From Acidobacteriota bacterium (GTDB lineage: Bacteria > Acidobacteriota > Thermoanaerobaculia > UBA5066), in contig RHKY01000002.1 in the NCBI GenBank assembly GCA_008363385.1, positions 62,001-126,000 on the forward strand: a stretch of 64,000 nucleotides of DNA, in the 5' to 3' direction. Shown one piece after another: positions 9,961-20,350 of this stretch (positions are counted from its first letter, which is position 1; every line of letters starts with the position of its first letter). Both the position numbers and the translations under genes were made by a program. Below the pieces are notes generated by a model. That model did not search any database. It saw nothing but the letters and a program-made list of their open reading frames with translations, and was not told the DNA's origin.

Positions 9961-11181
9961 TCATTCCCAGCGCAGCGCCTCGATCGGCGGAAGGCGCGAG
10001 GCCTTCACGGCCGGGAAGGCGCCGGCGATCAGGCCGGTGAGGGTGGCGAGGAGGAGGCCCGTCACGACGAGCCCCGGGGTGACGCGCGTCGGGAGCGGCG
10101 AGAAGGCGTCGACAGAGAGGGCGACCACCCAGCCGAGGAAGACGCCGACGGCCCCGCCGCCGAAGGCCAGGAGCGCCGCCTCCAGGAGGAACTGCCGGCG
10201 GATGTCCCGCTTGCGGGCGCCGACCGCGAGCCTCAGGCCGATCTCCTTGGTCCGCTCGATGACCGAGACGAGCATGATGTTGGCGATCACGATCGCCCCG
10301 ACGACGAGGGAGATCCCGCTGATGAAGACGAGGAGGGCGAAGGCCCCGGCCGAGATCGACCTCCAGACGACCTGGATCGCCTCGGCGGTGACGAAGGAGA
10401 CCGGGTCCGGCGCCTTCGTCGGCGTGTGCCGGAGCGCCCGGAAGATCACGCGCATCTCCTCCATGGAGGCCGGGATGCCCGGGACGCCCCCGCGCGCCTT
10501 GACGAAGAGCGACACGCCGCGCCGCGACCCGAAGACCTTGGCCATCGTCGACCGCGGCACGTAGACGATGTTGTCCTGGCTCTGGCCGAGGACCGAGCCC
10601 TGCTTGACGAGGAGCCCGATGACGCGGAACGGGGTCCCGTCGATCGAGACGGTCCGGCCGATCGGGTCGACCCGCGGGAAGAGCTCCTCGCGCACCTCCG
10701 AGCCGATGACGGCGACGAAGGCCCGCCTCTCGTCCTCGACCTCGGTGAAGAACCGGCCGGCGTCGAGGTCGAGGTTCTGCATCTCGGCCACGTTCGGCGT
10801 GATCCCGGCGATGTTCACGTCCGGGATCCGCTCGCTCCCCGACTTGACGGGCTTGGTCGTGTTCGCCTGCGTCCCGATCGCCACCGCCGACCGCGCCAGC
10901 TTCAGGACCGCCTCGTAGTCGTCCCGGCTGATCCGCTTCCGCTTGAGGGCCTCCAGGAACTCGTCGTGCGACGTGATGATCCCGAACCGGGTGACGACGT
11001 AGACGTCGGGCGAGAGGGTGAAGAGCTTCGTGGCGACGTAGTTGTTCAGCCCGGAGATGACCGAGACGACGGCCACGACCGTCATCACGGCGATGATGAC
11101 GCCCAGGAGCGTCAGGAACGAGCGGAGCTTGTGCGCGCCGATCGCTCGCCCGGCCACGCGCAGGAGCTCGCCGTTCAGCAC
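9961..11181 (-). CDS. MacB-like ABC transporter permease (FtsX family)
   Basis: 406 aa. Helix 1 is at residues 17-45 (LRSFLTLLGVIIAVMTVVAV), followed by a periplasmic domain and three C-terminal helices with IANIMLVSVIERTKEIGLRL and the terminal KASRLPPIEALRWE. It is homologous to the next permease downstream (same C-terminal ALRWE) and probably arose by duplication. Start ATG 11181 lies 13 bases after the adaptor stop. By family it acts in the inner membrane coupling ATP hydrolysis by a separate ATPase to export through the adaptor and a TolC channel. Confidence 0.92.
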   Translation of the reverse strand: MLNGELLRVAGRAIGAHKLRSFLTLLGVIIAVMTVVAVVSVISGLNNYVATKLFTLSPDVYVVTRFGIITSHDEFLEALKRKRISRDDYEAVLKLARSAVAIGTQANTTKPVKSGSERIPDVNIAGITPNVAEMQNLDLDAGRFFTEVEDERRAFVAVIGSEVREELFPRVDPIGRTVSIDGTPFRVIGLLVKQGSVLGQSQDNIVYVPRSTMAKVFGSRRGVSLFVKARGGVPGIPASMEEMRVIFRALRHTPTKAPDPVSFVTAEAIQVVWRSISAGAFALLVFISGISLVVGAIVIANIMLVSVIERTKEIGLRLAVGARKRDIRRQFLLEAALLAFGGGAVGVFLGWVVALSVDAFSPLPTRVTPGLVVTGLLLATLTGLIAGAFPAVKASRLPPIEALRWE

Positions 11182-11194
11182 GGGCGTCCCCCCG

Positions 11195-12481
11195 TCAGGA
11201 GCGCTGCGCCTCGTCGCGCGGCGCCCCGGAGTTGTCCACCTTGACCTTGTCGCCGATCCGGAGAGACCGGAGGGCCCGGAACGGCCCGGTCACGATCTCG
11301 TCCCCTTCCTTCACGCCCTCCGTGACCTCGACCGACAGCTCGGCCGTGATGCCGGTCTTCACCTTCCGGAAGTCGACCTTCCCGTCCTTGCCGACGACGA
11401 AGACCCCCTCCACGTCCTTCTTCTTCTCGAGGCCGGCCGCGGGAGTCGCCGTGGGCGCCGGGTTGGGCTTCTTCCCCTTCTCGGGCCGCTTCAGGAGCTC
11501 CTCGTCGGCCACGACGAGGGCCGGGATCGGGACGGCGAGCGCCTTCTCCTTCCGGTCGGTCTCGATCTCGCCGGAGACCGAGAAGCCCGGCCGGATGTTG
11601 GCCGGCGGCTTGTCGAGCTGGATCTTGACCTTGAAGTTGACCGCCGAGGCGTCGGTCCCGAGGGCGGACTTCGTGATCGGGCTCCCCCCGATCTCGGTCA
11701 CGACGCCCCCGAACTTCTCGTCCGGGTAGGCGTCGACCGTCAGCTTGGCCTTCTGCCCCAGCTTGACGCGCGGGATGTCGGTCTCGTCGACCTCCATCTC
11801 CGCCTCCACGACGGACATGTCCGAGATCGTCAGGAGGACCGTCCCCGGGTTGTTCATCGTCCCGACGACGGCGTTCTCGCCGGCCTCCACGGGCCGCGCC
11901 GTGACGACCCCGTCCATCGGCGCGGTGATCGTCGTCTTGGAGAGGGAGTCCTTCCCGGCGACCAGCTGGGCCCGGGCCTGCTCGATCCGCCGCTCGGTCG
12001 CCGTCTCCGAGGCCCGGGCGCCGTCGAGGGCCAGCCGGGCCTTCTGGTAGACCTGCTCGGAGGAGATCTTGGCCTCCCAGTTCTTCTTCTCGCGGTCGTA
12101 GTCCCGCTCGGCCTGCTCGCGGGTCGCCCGGTCGCTCTCGCGCTGGGCGAAGAGGGCGTCCAGGTTGGCCTGCTGCGCGCGGGCGTTGGCGTCCAGCTGG
12201 GCCTTGTCGATCTGGAGGAGGAAGTCCCCCTTCTTGACGACGTCCCCCTCCCGGACGGCCAGGATGACGATCTGCCCCATCACCTGCGACGAGATCTCGA
12301 CCTTGCGCTTGGCCTGGACGCGGCCGTTGCAGCTGACGGTGGAGACCAGGTCCGAGCGGCTCACCTTGGCGGTCGTGACGCGGGCGACGTTCTTGTCGCG
12401 CGAGACGATGGAGGCGGCCACGACCGCCCCCAGGACGACGACGACTCCGATGCCGATCCCCCAACGAAGGCGCGGGCTCAT
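11195..12481 (-). CDS. MacA/HlyD-type periplasmic adaptor (RND/ABC exporter subunit)
   Basis: 428 aa from ATG 12481. One N-terminal membrane helix (residues 8-25, IGIGVVVVLGAVVAASIV), then barrel-sandwich halves around VEISSQVMGQIVILAV and KTTITAPMDGVVTARPVEAG. Between them lies a coiled coil of about 80 residues. The beta-barrel (MEVDETDIPRVKLGQKAKLT) and a membrane-proximal domain follow. A Lys/Glu/Pro-rich insert near residues 335-365 (EEKKGKKPNPAPTATPAAG type) is unusual. First gene of the operon with the two MacB-like permeases; by family it links them to an outer-membrane channel. Confidence 0.9.
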   Translation of the reverse strand: MSPRLRWGIGIGVVVVLGAVVAASIVSRDKNVARVTTAKVSRSDLVSTVSCNGRVQAKRKVEISSQVMGQIVILAVREGDVVKKGDFLLQIDKAQLDANARAQQANLDALFAQRESDRATREQAERDYDREKKNWEAKISSEQVYQKARLALDGARASETATERRIEQARAQLVAGKDSLSKTTITAPMDGVVTARPVEAGENAVVGTMNNPGTVLLTISDMSVVEAEMEVDETDIPRVKLGQKAKLTVDAYPDEKFGGVVTEIGGSPITKSALGTDASAVNFKVKIQLDKPPANIRPGFSVSGEIETDRKEKALAVPIPALVVADEELLKRPEKGKKPNPAPTATPAAGLEKKKDVEGVFVVGKDGKVDFRKVKTGITAELSVEVTEGVKEGDEIVTGPFRALRSLRIGDKVKVDNSGAPRDEAQRS

Positions 12482-12577
12482 CTGGGTTTCTCTCCTCCCC
12501 GCCCGGGGGGCGACACGACCCCCGGGGATTCTCTTGTTACGCAGCGCTGCCGTGTCGGGTTTCCCCGAGCGAGGCCC

Positions 12578-13489
12578 TCAGTCCGCCTCTACGCGGTTCC
12601 GTCCCAAGGACTTGGACCGGTAGAGGGCGGCGTCGGCGCGGGCCACGAGGCTCTCGGGGCCGCCCTGCTCCGGGGAGTGGAGCGTGGCCGAGCCGATGGA
12701 GACGGTCATGGGGACCGGGCTCGTCCGCCCCAGGGGGGCCCCCTCGACGGTCCGGCGGATCCGCTCGGCCACGAGCAGGGCCTGTTCCGGACCCGTGTGC
12801 GGGAGGAGGATGGCGAACTCGTCCCCGCCCAGCCGGGCGGGCAGGTCTCCCCGCCGGCAGACGCGGGCCAGGAGGGCGGCCAGGCCGTTCAGGACGTCGT
12901 CGCCGGTCGGGTGGCCGTAGGTGTCGTTCACCTGCTTGAATCGGTCCAGGTCCAGGACGAGGAGGGAGAGCGGCCGGCAGAGCCGGGCGGTGCGGGCCAC
13001 CTCGCGGGCGATCGCCTCGTCGAACGCGCGCCGGTTGGCAAGCCCCGTCAGCGGGTCGGAGAGGGCCAGCCGGGAGAGGAGCTCGTTCCGAGCCGCCAGG
13101 TCCGTGAGGGCCCGCTGGAGCCTCAGACCGGCCCGGACGCGGGCGACCAGCTCGTCCGGGTCCACCGGCTTGACGAGGTAGTCGTCGGCCCCGTTGTCCA
13201 GGCCGACCACCTTCGACCCCGTCTCCCCCCGCGACGAGAGGATCAGGACGTGGGTGTTCCGGAGCTCCTCCGTCCCCTTGACCAGCCGGCAGAGCGTCAC
13301 GCCGTCGACGTTCGGCATCTCCCAGTCGGTGACGATCACCTCGGGGCGGGAAGAGCGGACGAGCTGGAGCGCCTCCTGGCCGTCCACGGCCACCTCGACG
13401 CGGCACCCCGCCGCGGCGAGCGTCCGGGTCAGGAGCTCGCGGAAGGCGGGGTCGTCCTCCACCACGAGGACGTGGGCGCCGAGCGTCAC
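12578..13489 (-). CDS. Response regulator with GGDEF (diguanylate cyclase) domain
   Basis: 303 aa. Residues 1-120 are a receiver domain: acidic pair ED 11-12, phospho-acceptor Asp55 in VTDWEMPNVDG, and Lys108 in YLVKPVD. Residues 135-300 are a GGDEF domain with DPLTGLANRRAF (146-157), catalytic GGDEF 222-226 and an RxxD inhibitory I-site at 213-216 (RRGD). This is the PleD-like single-receiver layout. It should make cyclic di-GMP when phosphorylated and be feedback-inhibited. The ATG at 13489 overlaps the stop of the preceding response regulator (ATGA), so the two are co-translated. No histidine kinase is adjacent. Confidence 0.95.
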   Translation of the reverse strand: MTLGAHVLVVEDDPAFRELLTRTLAAAGCRVEVAVDGQEALQLVRSSRPEVIVTDWEMPNVDGVTLCRLVKGTEELRNTHVLILSSRGETGSKVVGLDNGADDYLVKPVDPDELVARVRAGLRLQRALTDLAARNELLSRLALSDPLTGLANRRAFDEAIAREVARTARLCRPLSLLVLDLDRFKQVNDTYGHPTGDDVLNGLAALLARVCRRGDLPARLGGDEFAILLPHTGPEQALLVAERIRRTVEGAPLGRTSPVPMTVSIGSATLHSPEQGGPESLVARADAALYRSKSLGRNRVEAD

Positions 13490-13917
13490 GCCCCCCTCCC
13501 GGCGAGCGCCACCCGGCGGACCTCGTCCACGAACCGGGGGCCGTCCAGGATCGGCTTGGAGACGTAGCCGTCGGCGCCGCTCTCGGCCAGGAAGCGCGTC
13601 GGGTCGCCGTGCATGGCGTGGGCCGTCGCCAGCAGGACGCCGGGCCGCCGCGAGCCCGCTCCGGGGCGGAGGACGCGGCGCGTCAGCTCCAGGCCGTCTA
13701 CCGGCTCGCCGCCGACGTACGTCCGGACCAGGGAGACGTCCATGACGATGGCGTCCAGCTCCCCCCGCTCCGAGAGCGCCACGACGAGGTCGCCGTCCTC
13801 GGTGACGTCCACCGACATCCCGCCCAGCCGCACGAGGAGCTTCTTCATCAGGAGGGCGTTCCCCGGATCGTCCTCGACGATCAGGACGCGGAGCGGTCGG
13901 TGGGTCGGCGGTTCCAT
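13486..13917 (-). CDS. Stand-alone response regulator (receiver domain)
   Basis: 143 aa from ATG 13917. A longer in-frame reading would run back through the tRNA-Ser gene and is an artefact. Receiver hallmarks: ED pair at 15-16 (IVEDDPGNALL), predicted phospho-acceptor Asp60 in AIVMDVSLV, and the SKP lysine near the C-terminus. No output domain, so it acts by protein contact, probably in a phosphorelay or by controlling the co-translated GGDEF regulator (4-base overlap). An insert after Asp60 (RTYVGGEPVDGL) is slightly longer than in CheY. Its gene starts 26 bases after a tRNA-Ser gene and may share its transcript. Confidence 0.88.
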   Translation of the reverse strand: MEPPTHRPLRVLIVEDDPGNALLMKKLLVRLGGMSVDVTEDGDLVVALSERGELDAIVMDVSLVRTYVGGEPVDGLELTRRVLRPGAGSRRPGVLLATAHAMHGDPTRFLAESGADGYVSKPILDGPRFVDEVRRVALAGRGA

Positions 13918-13943
13918 CGGCAGCGGGCCCGCGGGAGGCGTTC

Positions 13944-14031
13944 TGGCGGAGGAGGGGGGATTCGAACCCCCGGAACCTCGCGGTTCAACGGTTTTCAAGA
14001 CCGCCGCCTTAAACCACTCGGCCACTCCTCC
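13944..14031 (-). tRNA. tRNA-Ser (anticodon TGA)
   Basis: 88 nt with encoded CCA. The acceptor stem GGAGGAG pairs with CTCCTCC, discriminator base G. The D-arm region GGCCGAGTGG is characteristic of serine tRNA. The anticodon loop reads CTTGAAA with anticodon TGA (UCA codons). There is a long variable arm typical of class II tRNAs, and a TTCGAAT T-loop. It lies 8 bases from the next tRNA-Ser and downstream of serS on the same strand. Confidence 0.97.
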
Positions 14032-14039
14032 GGGGAAGG

Positions 14040-14133
14040 TGGCGGACGGGGGGGGATTCGAACCCCCGGTAGACTTTTAATGGCCTACAACGGTTTAGCA
14101 AACCGCCGCCTTCAGCCACTCGGCCACCCGTCC
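14040..14133 (-). tRNA. tRNA-Ser (anticodon GCT)
   Basis: 94 nt with encoded CCA. The acceptor stem GGACGGG pairs with CCCGTCC. GGCCGAGTGG lies in the D-arm, and the anticodon loop TTGCTAA gives anticodon GCT (AGC/AGU codons). It has an extended variable arm and a TTCGAAT T-loop. It sits between serS (41 bases upstream) and the tRNA-Ser(TGA) gene. Confidence 0.97.
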
Positions 14134-14174
14134 GCGGTCGACGACGGACCGGGGAGTCTACCAGAGCCGGCCCC

Positions 14175-16515
<2,341 letters not shown>

Positions 16516-16516
<1 letters not shown>

Positions 16517-17559
16517 TGCCGGGGACGACCGTCCCCCCGCGCCTCGTCGTCTCCCTCGTCACGCACAACGAGTCGCGCGACGTCGAGCGCCTCCTGCCGA
16601 CGCTCTTCTCCCAGACCTTCCGGGACTTCGCGGTCGAGGCGACCGACAACGCCTCCGAGGACGGCAGCCGCTCGACGCTGGCCGCTTTCCAGAAGGCCTC
16701 GCCGGTCCCGTTCCGGATCCACGCCTCGCGGGAGAACCTCGGGTTCACCGGCGGCCACAACCGGAACATCGAGGCGGCGCTGGCCTCGGGGGCTTCGTGG
16801 GTTCTCGTCCTGAACGCCGACGTCGTCCTCGCCCCGCCGTTCCTCGAGCGGCTCCTCGCCGACGCAGAGGCGCCCGGGCGGGAGCGGGCCGGGGCGTTCA
16901 CGGGGAAGATCCTCCGCGCCGACGGGCCGGACCTCGTCCCGACGGGGACGATCGACACCGTCGGGATCTGGATGACCCGCGGGGGCCGGCACTTCGACCT
17001 GGGGGGCGGCGAGCCGGACGACGGGCGGTACGACGCCCCGGCGGAGGTCTTCGGCGTCTCGGGGTGCGTGGCCCTCTACCGCTCAGCGGCGCTCTCCGAC
17101 GTGAGGATCGCGACCGGCTTCTTCGACGACGACTTCTTCCTCTATCGCGAGGACGTCGACCTGGCCTGGCGCCTGAGAGGCCGGGGGTGGGCCGCCCGGT
17201 GCGTCCCCGCGGCCGTGGCCTGGCACCGGAGGCGGAACCTCCCCGAGCGGCGGCGCGAGATGTCGAGGATCGCCAACCTCCACTCGGTGAAGAACCGGTT
17301 CCTCCTCCGGGTGAACAACGCCGGGCGGGAGCACCTCCGGTCCACGTTCGCCGCGACCTTCGCCCGCGACCTCCTCGTCGTCGGGGGGTGCCTGACGTTC
17401 GAGCGGAGCTCGTGGGCCGGGTTGAAGTGGCTCGCCGAGAACCGGACGCGACTCCTCGAGAAGCGGAAAGGGATCCTCTCGCGCCGGCAGGTGGGCGACC
17501 GAGAGCTCCTCCGCTGGTTCCTCCCCTCGCCCGAGGGGGCGAGAATCCCCGAAGCGTGA
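16516..17559 (+). CDS. Glycosyltransferase family 2
   Basis: 347 aa. The GTG at 16516 shares one base with the stop of the upstream glycosyltransferase. Markers: LVVSLVTHNESRDVERLL, ATDNASEDGS, ENLGFTGGHNRNIEAAL, VLNADVVL and FFDDDFFLYREDVDLAWRLR (EDVDL). The C-terminal third (about residues 255-345) is basic and may contact membrane lipids or the nascent glycan. Related to its neighbour but not identical. Likely adds a sugar to a lipid-linked or exported polysaccharide intermediate in the cytoplasm. Confidence 0.9.
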
Positions 17560-17629
17560 GGCTGGCGCTGCCCGGGGGGCTGGTCGTTGCTCGCCCCCCG
17601 CCCCCCCCCCGAGAATCGAGGCTCCGGCT

Positions 17630-18733
17630 GTGAGAGTGGCCATCATCGGGACCCGCGGGGTCCCCGCGGCGTACGGCGGGTTCGAGACGCTCGCCGAGGA
17701 GCTCTCGGCGCGCCTCGTCGCTCGCGGGCACGAGGTGACCGTCTACTCGCGCGCGCACGGCGTCTCGCGCGTGGTGGGCGAGCACCGCGGGGCCCGCGTC
17801 GTCCACCTCCCGACGATCCGGTCGAAGTACCTCGACACCGTCGTCCACGGCCTCCTCTCGGGCCTCCACGCGGCGGCGGAGGGGTACGACGCCGTCCTCG
17901 TCTGCAACGCCGTCAACGCGCTCTCCTGCCGGCTCCCGCGGCTCCTCGGGGCGCCGACGCGCGTCGTCCTGAACGTGGACGGCCTGGAGCGGCGCAGGCG
18001 GAAGTGGAACGCCCTCGGGAAGCTCGTCTACGCCCTCTCGGAGCGGCTCTCGTGCGTGATGCCCGACGAGGTCGTCACGGACGCCCGGGAGATCGAGCGG
18101 TACTACCGCGAGACGTACGGCCGGGCCTCGGCCTTCGTCCCGTACGGCTCGGACCTCCCGGCGCCCGAGGGCCGCGAGGCCCTCGACCGGCTCGGGCTGA
18201 CGGAGGGGCGCTACGTCCTCTACGTCTCGCGCTTCGAGCCCGAGAACAACCCTGCCGCCGTCGTGACCGGCTACCGCGGCTGCCCCGGCGACTGGCCGCT
18301 CGTCCTCGTCGGGTCGGCCCCCTACTCGGACCGGCTCATCGCCGAGGTGACGGCCGAGGCGGCGCGCGACCCGCGCGTGAAGCTCCCCGGGGCGCTCTAC
18401 GGCGAGTCCTACCGGCAGCTCCTCGCCGGCGCCGGCGCCTACGTCCACGCCACGGAGGTGGGGGGGACCCACCCGGCGCTCGTCGAGGCGATGGGCTTCG
18501 GAAGGCCCGTCGCCTGCCACGACACGCCGGAGAACCGGGAGGTGGCCGGGGAGGCCGCCGCCTGGTGGGACGCCCGCGACCCGGCCTCGCTCTCCCGGGC
18601 GCTCGGGCCGCTCCTCGCCGACCCGGCCCGGCGGGAGGCGCTGGGGAGGGCCGCCCGCCGGAAGGCCGAGAGGGACTACCTCTGGGCCGACGTGGCGGAA
18701 GCCTACGAGCGGATCCTGGCCGGATCGGGCTAG
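17630..18733 (+). CDS. Glycosyltransferase, GT4 type with DUF1972 N-terminus
   Basis: 367 aa from GTG 17630. The start MRVAIIGTRGVPAAYGGFET is the hallmark of DUF1972 rhamnosyltransferase-like enzymes (GT-B fold). The C-terminal GT1/GT4 domain has YVLYVSRFEPENN, the conserved EVGGTHPALVEAMGFGRPV (sugar-nucleotide binding Glu pair) and a final basic helix. It is separated from the previous gene by 70 bases that include an eleven-C run. It probably adds an early sugar to the lipid-linked unit started by the downstream phosphotransferase. Confidence 0.92.
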   Translation: MRVAIIGTRGVPAAYGGFETLAEELSARLVARGHEVTVYSRAHGVSRVVGEHRGARVVHLPTIRSKYLDTVVHGLLSGLHAAAEGYDAVLVCNAVNALSCRLPRLLGAPTRVVLNVDGLERRRRKWNALGKLVYALSERLSCVMPDEVVTDAREIERYYRETYGRASAFVPYGSDLPAPEGREALDRLGLTEGRYVLYVSRFEPENNPAAVVTGYRGCPGDWPLVLVGSAPYSDRLIAEVTAEAARDPRVKLPGALYGESYRQLLAGAGAYVHATEVGGTHPALVEAMGFGRPVACHDTPENREVAGEAAAWWDARDPASLSRALGPLLADPARREALGRAARRKAERDYLWADVAEAYERILAGSG

Positions 18734-18747
18734 GATCCCGTCGGCAG

Positions 18748-20190
18748 ATGCTGAAGCAGCAGGCGCGGACGGTCGCCGCGGCGCTCTACGCGGCCGACCT
18801 GGCCTCGACCCTGGGCTCCCTGGCCGGCGCGTACGTGCTCCGGAGCGAGCTCCTCCCGAGGCTCTTCCCGAAGGCCTTCCCGACGGGGCTCTACCCGTTC
18901 AGCTACTACCTCGTCCTGGCGGGGCCGATCGTCCTGATCTGGACGGTCCTCCTCTTCGGCTGGAAGGCCTACCGGAGCCGCCGGACCTCCGGGCTGAAGA
19001 GCGAGGTGGCGCTCCTCCTCCGGATCGCCGCGGCCGGGACGGTCCTCCTGACGCTCGTCGTCTTCGGGGCCCGCTGGGACTTCATCTCGCGCCCCTTCCT
19101 CGTCATCTTCGCCGCCCTGAACTGGGTGGTCCTCGTCTTCGAGCGGCTCCTCGTCCGGCTCGTGGCGAGGTGGGTCCGCTCGCGCGGCTTCAACTACCGG
19201 ACGGTCGTCCTGGTCGGCGACACCCCGCGCGCCCGGTCGATGGCGCGCCTCATCCGGGACCACCCGTGGTGGGGGCTGAAGCTCCTCGGCGTCGTCCGCG
19301 AGCGGCCGTCCACCTCGCCCGAGGGGACGACGGCCGACGGGCTCCCGGTCCTGGGAACCCTCGCCGACTTCCAGACGATCGTCTCCTCGCTCCCGATCGA
19401 CGAGGTGATCCTGGCCGTCGACCGGGGGGACCTGGAGAGCCTGGAAGACGTCTTCCTGACGTGCGAGGAGATGGGGATCCAGACCCGCCTCGTCCTGGAC
19501 TTCTTCCCGCACGTCCTGGCCCGCGTGTCGCTCGACGAGTTCGAGGGGACGCCGCTCCTGACCTTCTCGACGACGCCGCACGACGCGCCGAGCCTCGTGG
19601 CCAAGCGGGTCATCGACGTGGCCGGGGCGATCGTCCTGGGGCTCCTCTACCTCCCCGCGCTCGGGATCGCCGCCCTCCTGATCCGCGCCAGCTCCCGCGG
19701 CCCCGCCCTCTTCCGCCAGACCCGCTGCGGCCTGAACGGGCGCCCCTTCACGCTCTGGAAGCTCCGGACGATGGTGGACGGCGCGCACGAGAAGCTCCTG
19801 GACGTCGCCCACCTGAACGTCCACGCCGGCCCCGTCTTCAAGGCCCCGAACGACCCGCGCGTGACGATGGTCGGCCGCCTCATCCGCCGCTTCTCGCTCG
19901 ACGAGGCGCCCCAGTTCTGGAACGTCCTCGTCGGCGAGATGTCCCTCGTCGGCCCGCGCCCCCCGATCCCCGAGGAGGTGGCGCGGTACGAGCGCTGGCA
20001 AAGGCGGCGCCTCTCGATGAAGCCCGGCCTCACCGGCCTCTGGCAGGTCTCGGGCCGGAGCGACATCCCCGACTTCGACGAGTGGATGGCGCTCGACCTG
20101 GCCTACATCGACAACTGGAGCCTCGGCCTCGACCTGAAGATCCTGGCGCGGACCGTCCCCGCCGTCCTGAAGGGCGACGGGGCGCGGTAG
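18748..20190 (+). CDS. Polyprenyl-phosphate sugar-1-phosphate transferase (WcaJ/WbaP type)
   Basis: 480 aa from ATG 18748. The N-terminal half has four membrane helices (about residues 10-135). A Rossmann-like CoA_binding_3 domain follows at about 150-260 (NYRTVVLVGDTPRARSMARL). After a fifth hydrophobic segment (VAGAIVLGLLYLPALGIAAL) comes the catalytic domain with FRQTRCGLNGRPFTLWKLRTM, SLDEAPQFWNVLVGEMSLVGPRP and KPGLTGLWQVSGR. This is the full PHPT layout. It starts polysaccharide synthesis by moving a sugar-1-phosphate onto undecaprenyl phosphate in the inner membrane. Last gene of the cluster; no flippase or polymerase is in view. Confidence 0.95.
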   Translation: MLKQQARTVAAALYAADLASTLGSLAGAYVLRSELLPRLFPKAFPTGLYPFSYYLVLAGPIVLIWTVLLFGWKAYRSRRTSGLKSEVALLLRIAAAGTVLLTLVVFGARWDFISRPFLVIFAALNWVVLVFERLLVRLVARWVRSRGFNYRTVVLVGDTPRARSMARLIRDHPWWGLKLLGVVRERPSTSPEGTTADGLPVLGTLADFQTIVSSLPIDEVILAVDRGDLESLEDVFLTCEEMGIQTRLVLDFFPHVLARVSLDEFEGTPLLTFSTTPHDAPSLVAKRVIDVAGAIVLGLLYLPALGIAALLIRASSRGPALFRQTRCGLNGRPFTLWKLRTMVDGAHEKLLDVAHLNVHAGPVFKAPNDPRVTMVGRLIRRFSLDEAPQFWNVLVGEMSLVGPRPPIPEEVARYERWQRRRLSMKPGLTGLWQVSGRSDIPDFDEWMALDLAYIDNWSLGLDLKILARTVPAVLKGDGAR

Positions 20191-20292
20191 CCGGCGGGAT
20201 CGGGCCTCGGTCCAGGATCCCTTCGCGTCTCAAACCAATCGGCCGTCGTAAGATCCGGGCCGCTCCCGACACTCCTTCCGGAGAGGTGCCCG

Positions 20293-20350
20293 ATGAGACT
20301 TCCGTCCGCCCCCCCCCCTCGGTCTTCGCGCTCTGCCGCTTCTTCTCGCC
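20293..20350 (+). other. Leader with ten-C tract that puts the subtilisin signal peptide out of frame
   Basis: An ATG at 20293 follows GGAGAGG at a good distance, but in its frame the reading does not join the protease. A run of ten C lies at 20309-20318. With nine (or twelve) C the ATG would read [21 protein letters not shown] and enter the protease frame, forming a normal signal peptide. As written, the protease frame has a stop at 20294-20296 and its first ATG is at 20351. Confidence 0.7.

Noticed and set aside
13918-14025. An N-terminal extension of the small response regulator, MAEWFKAAVLKTVEPRGSGG
   Set aside because: This frame runs backward through the tRNA-Ser(TGA) gene; such peptides are classic artefacts of reading tRNA-Ser as protein.
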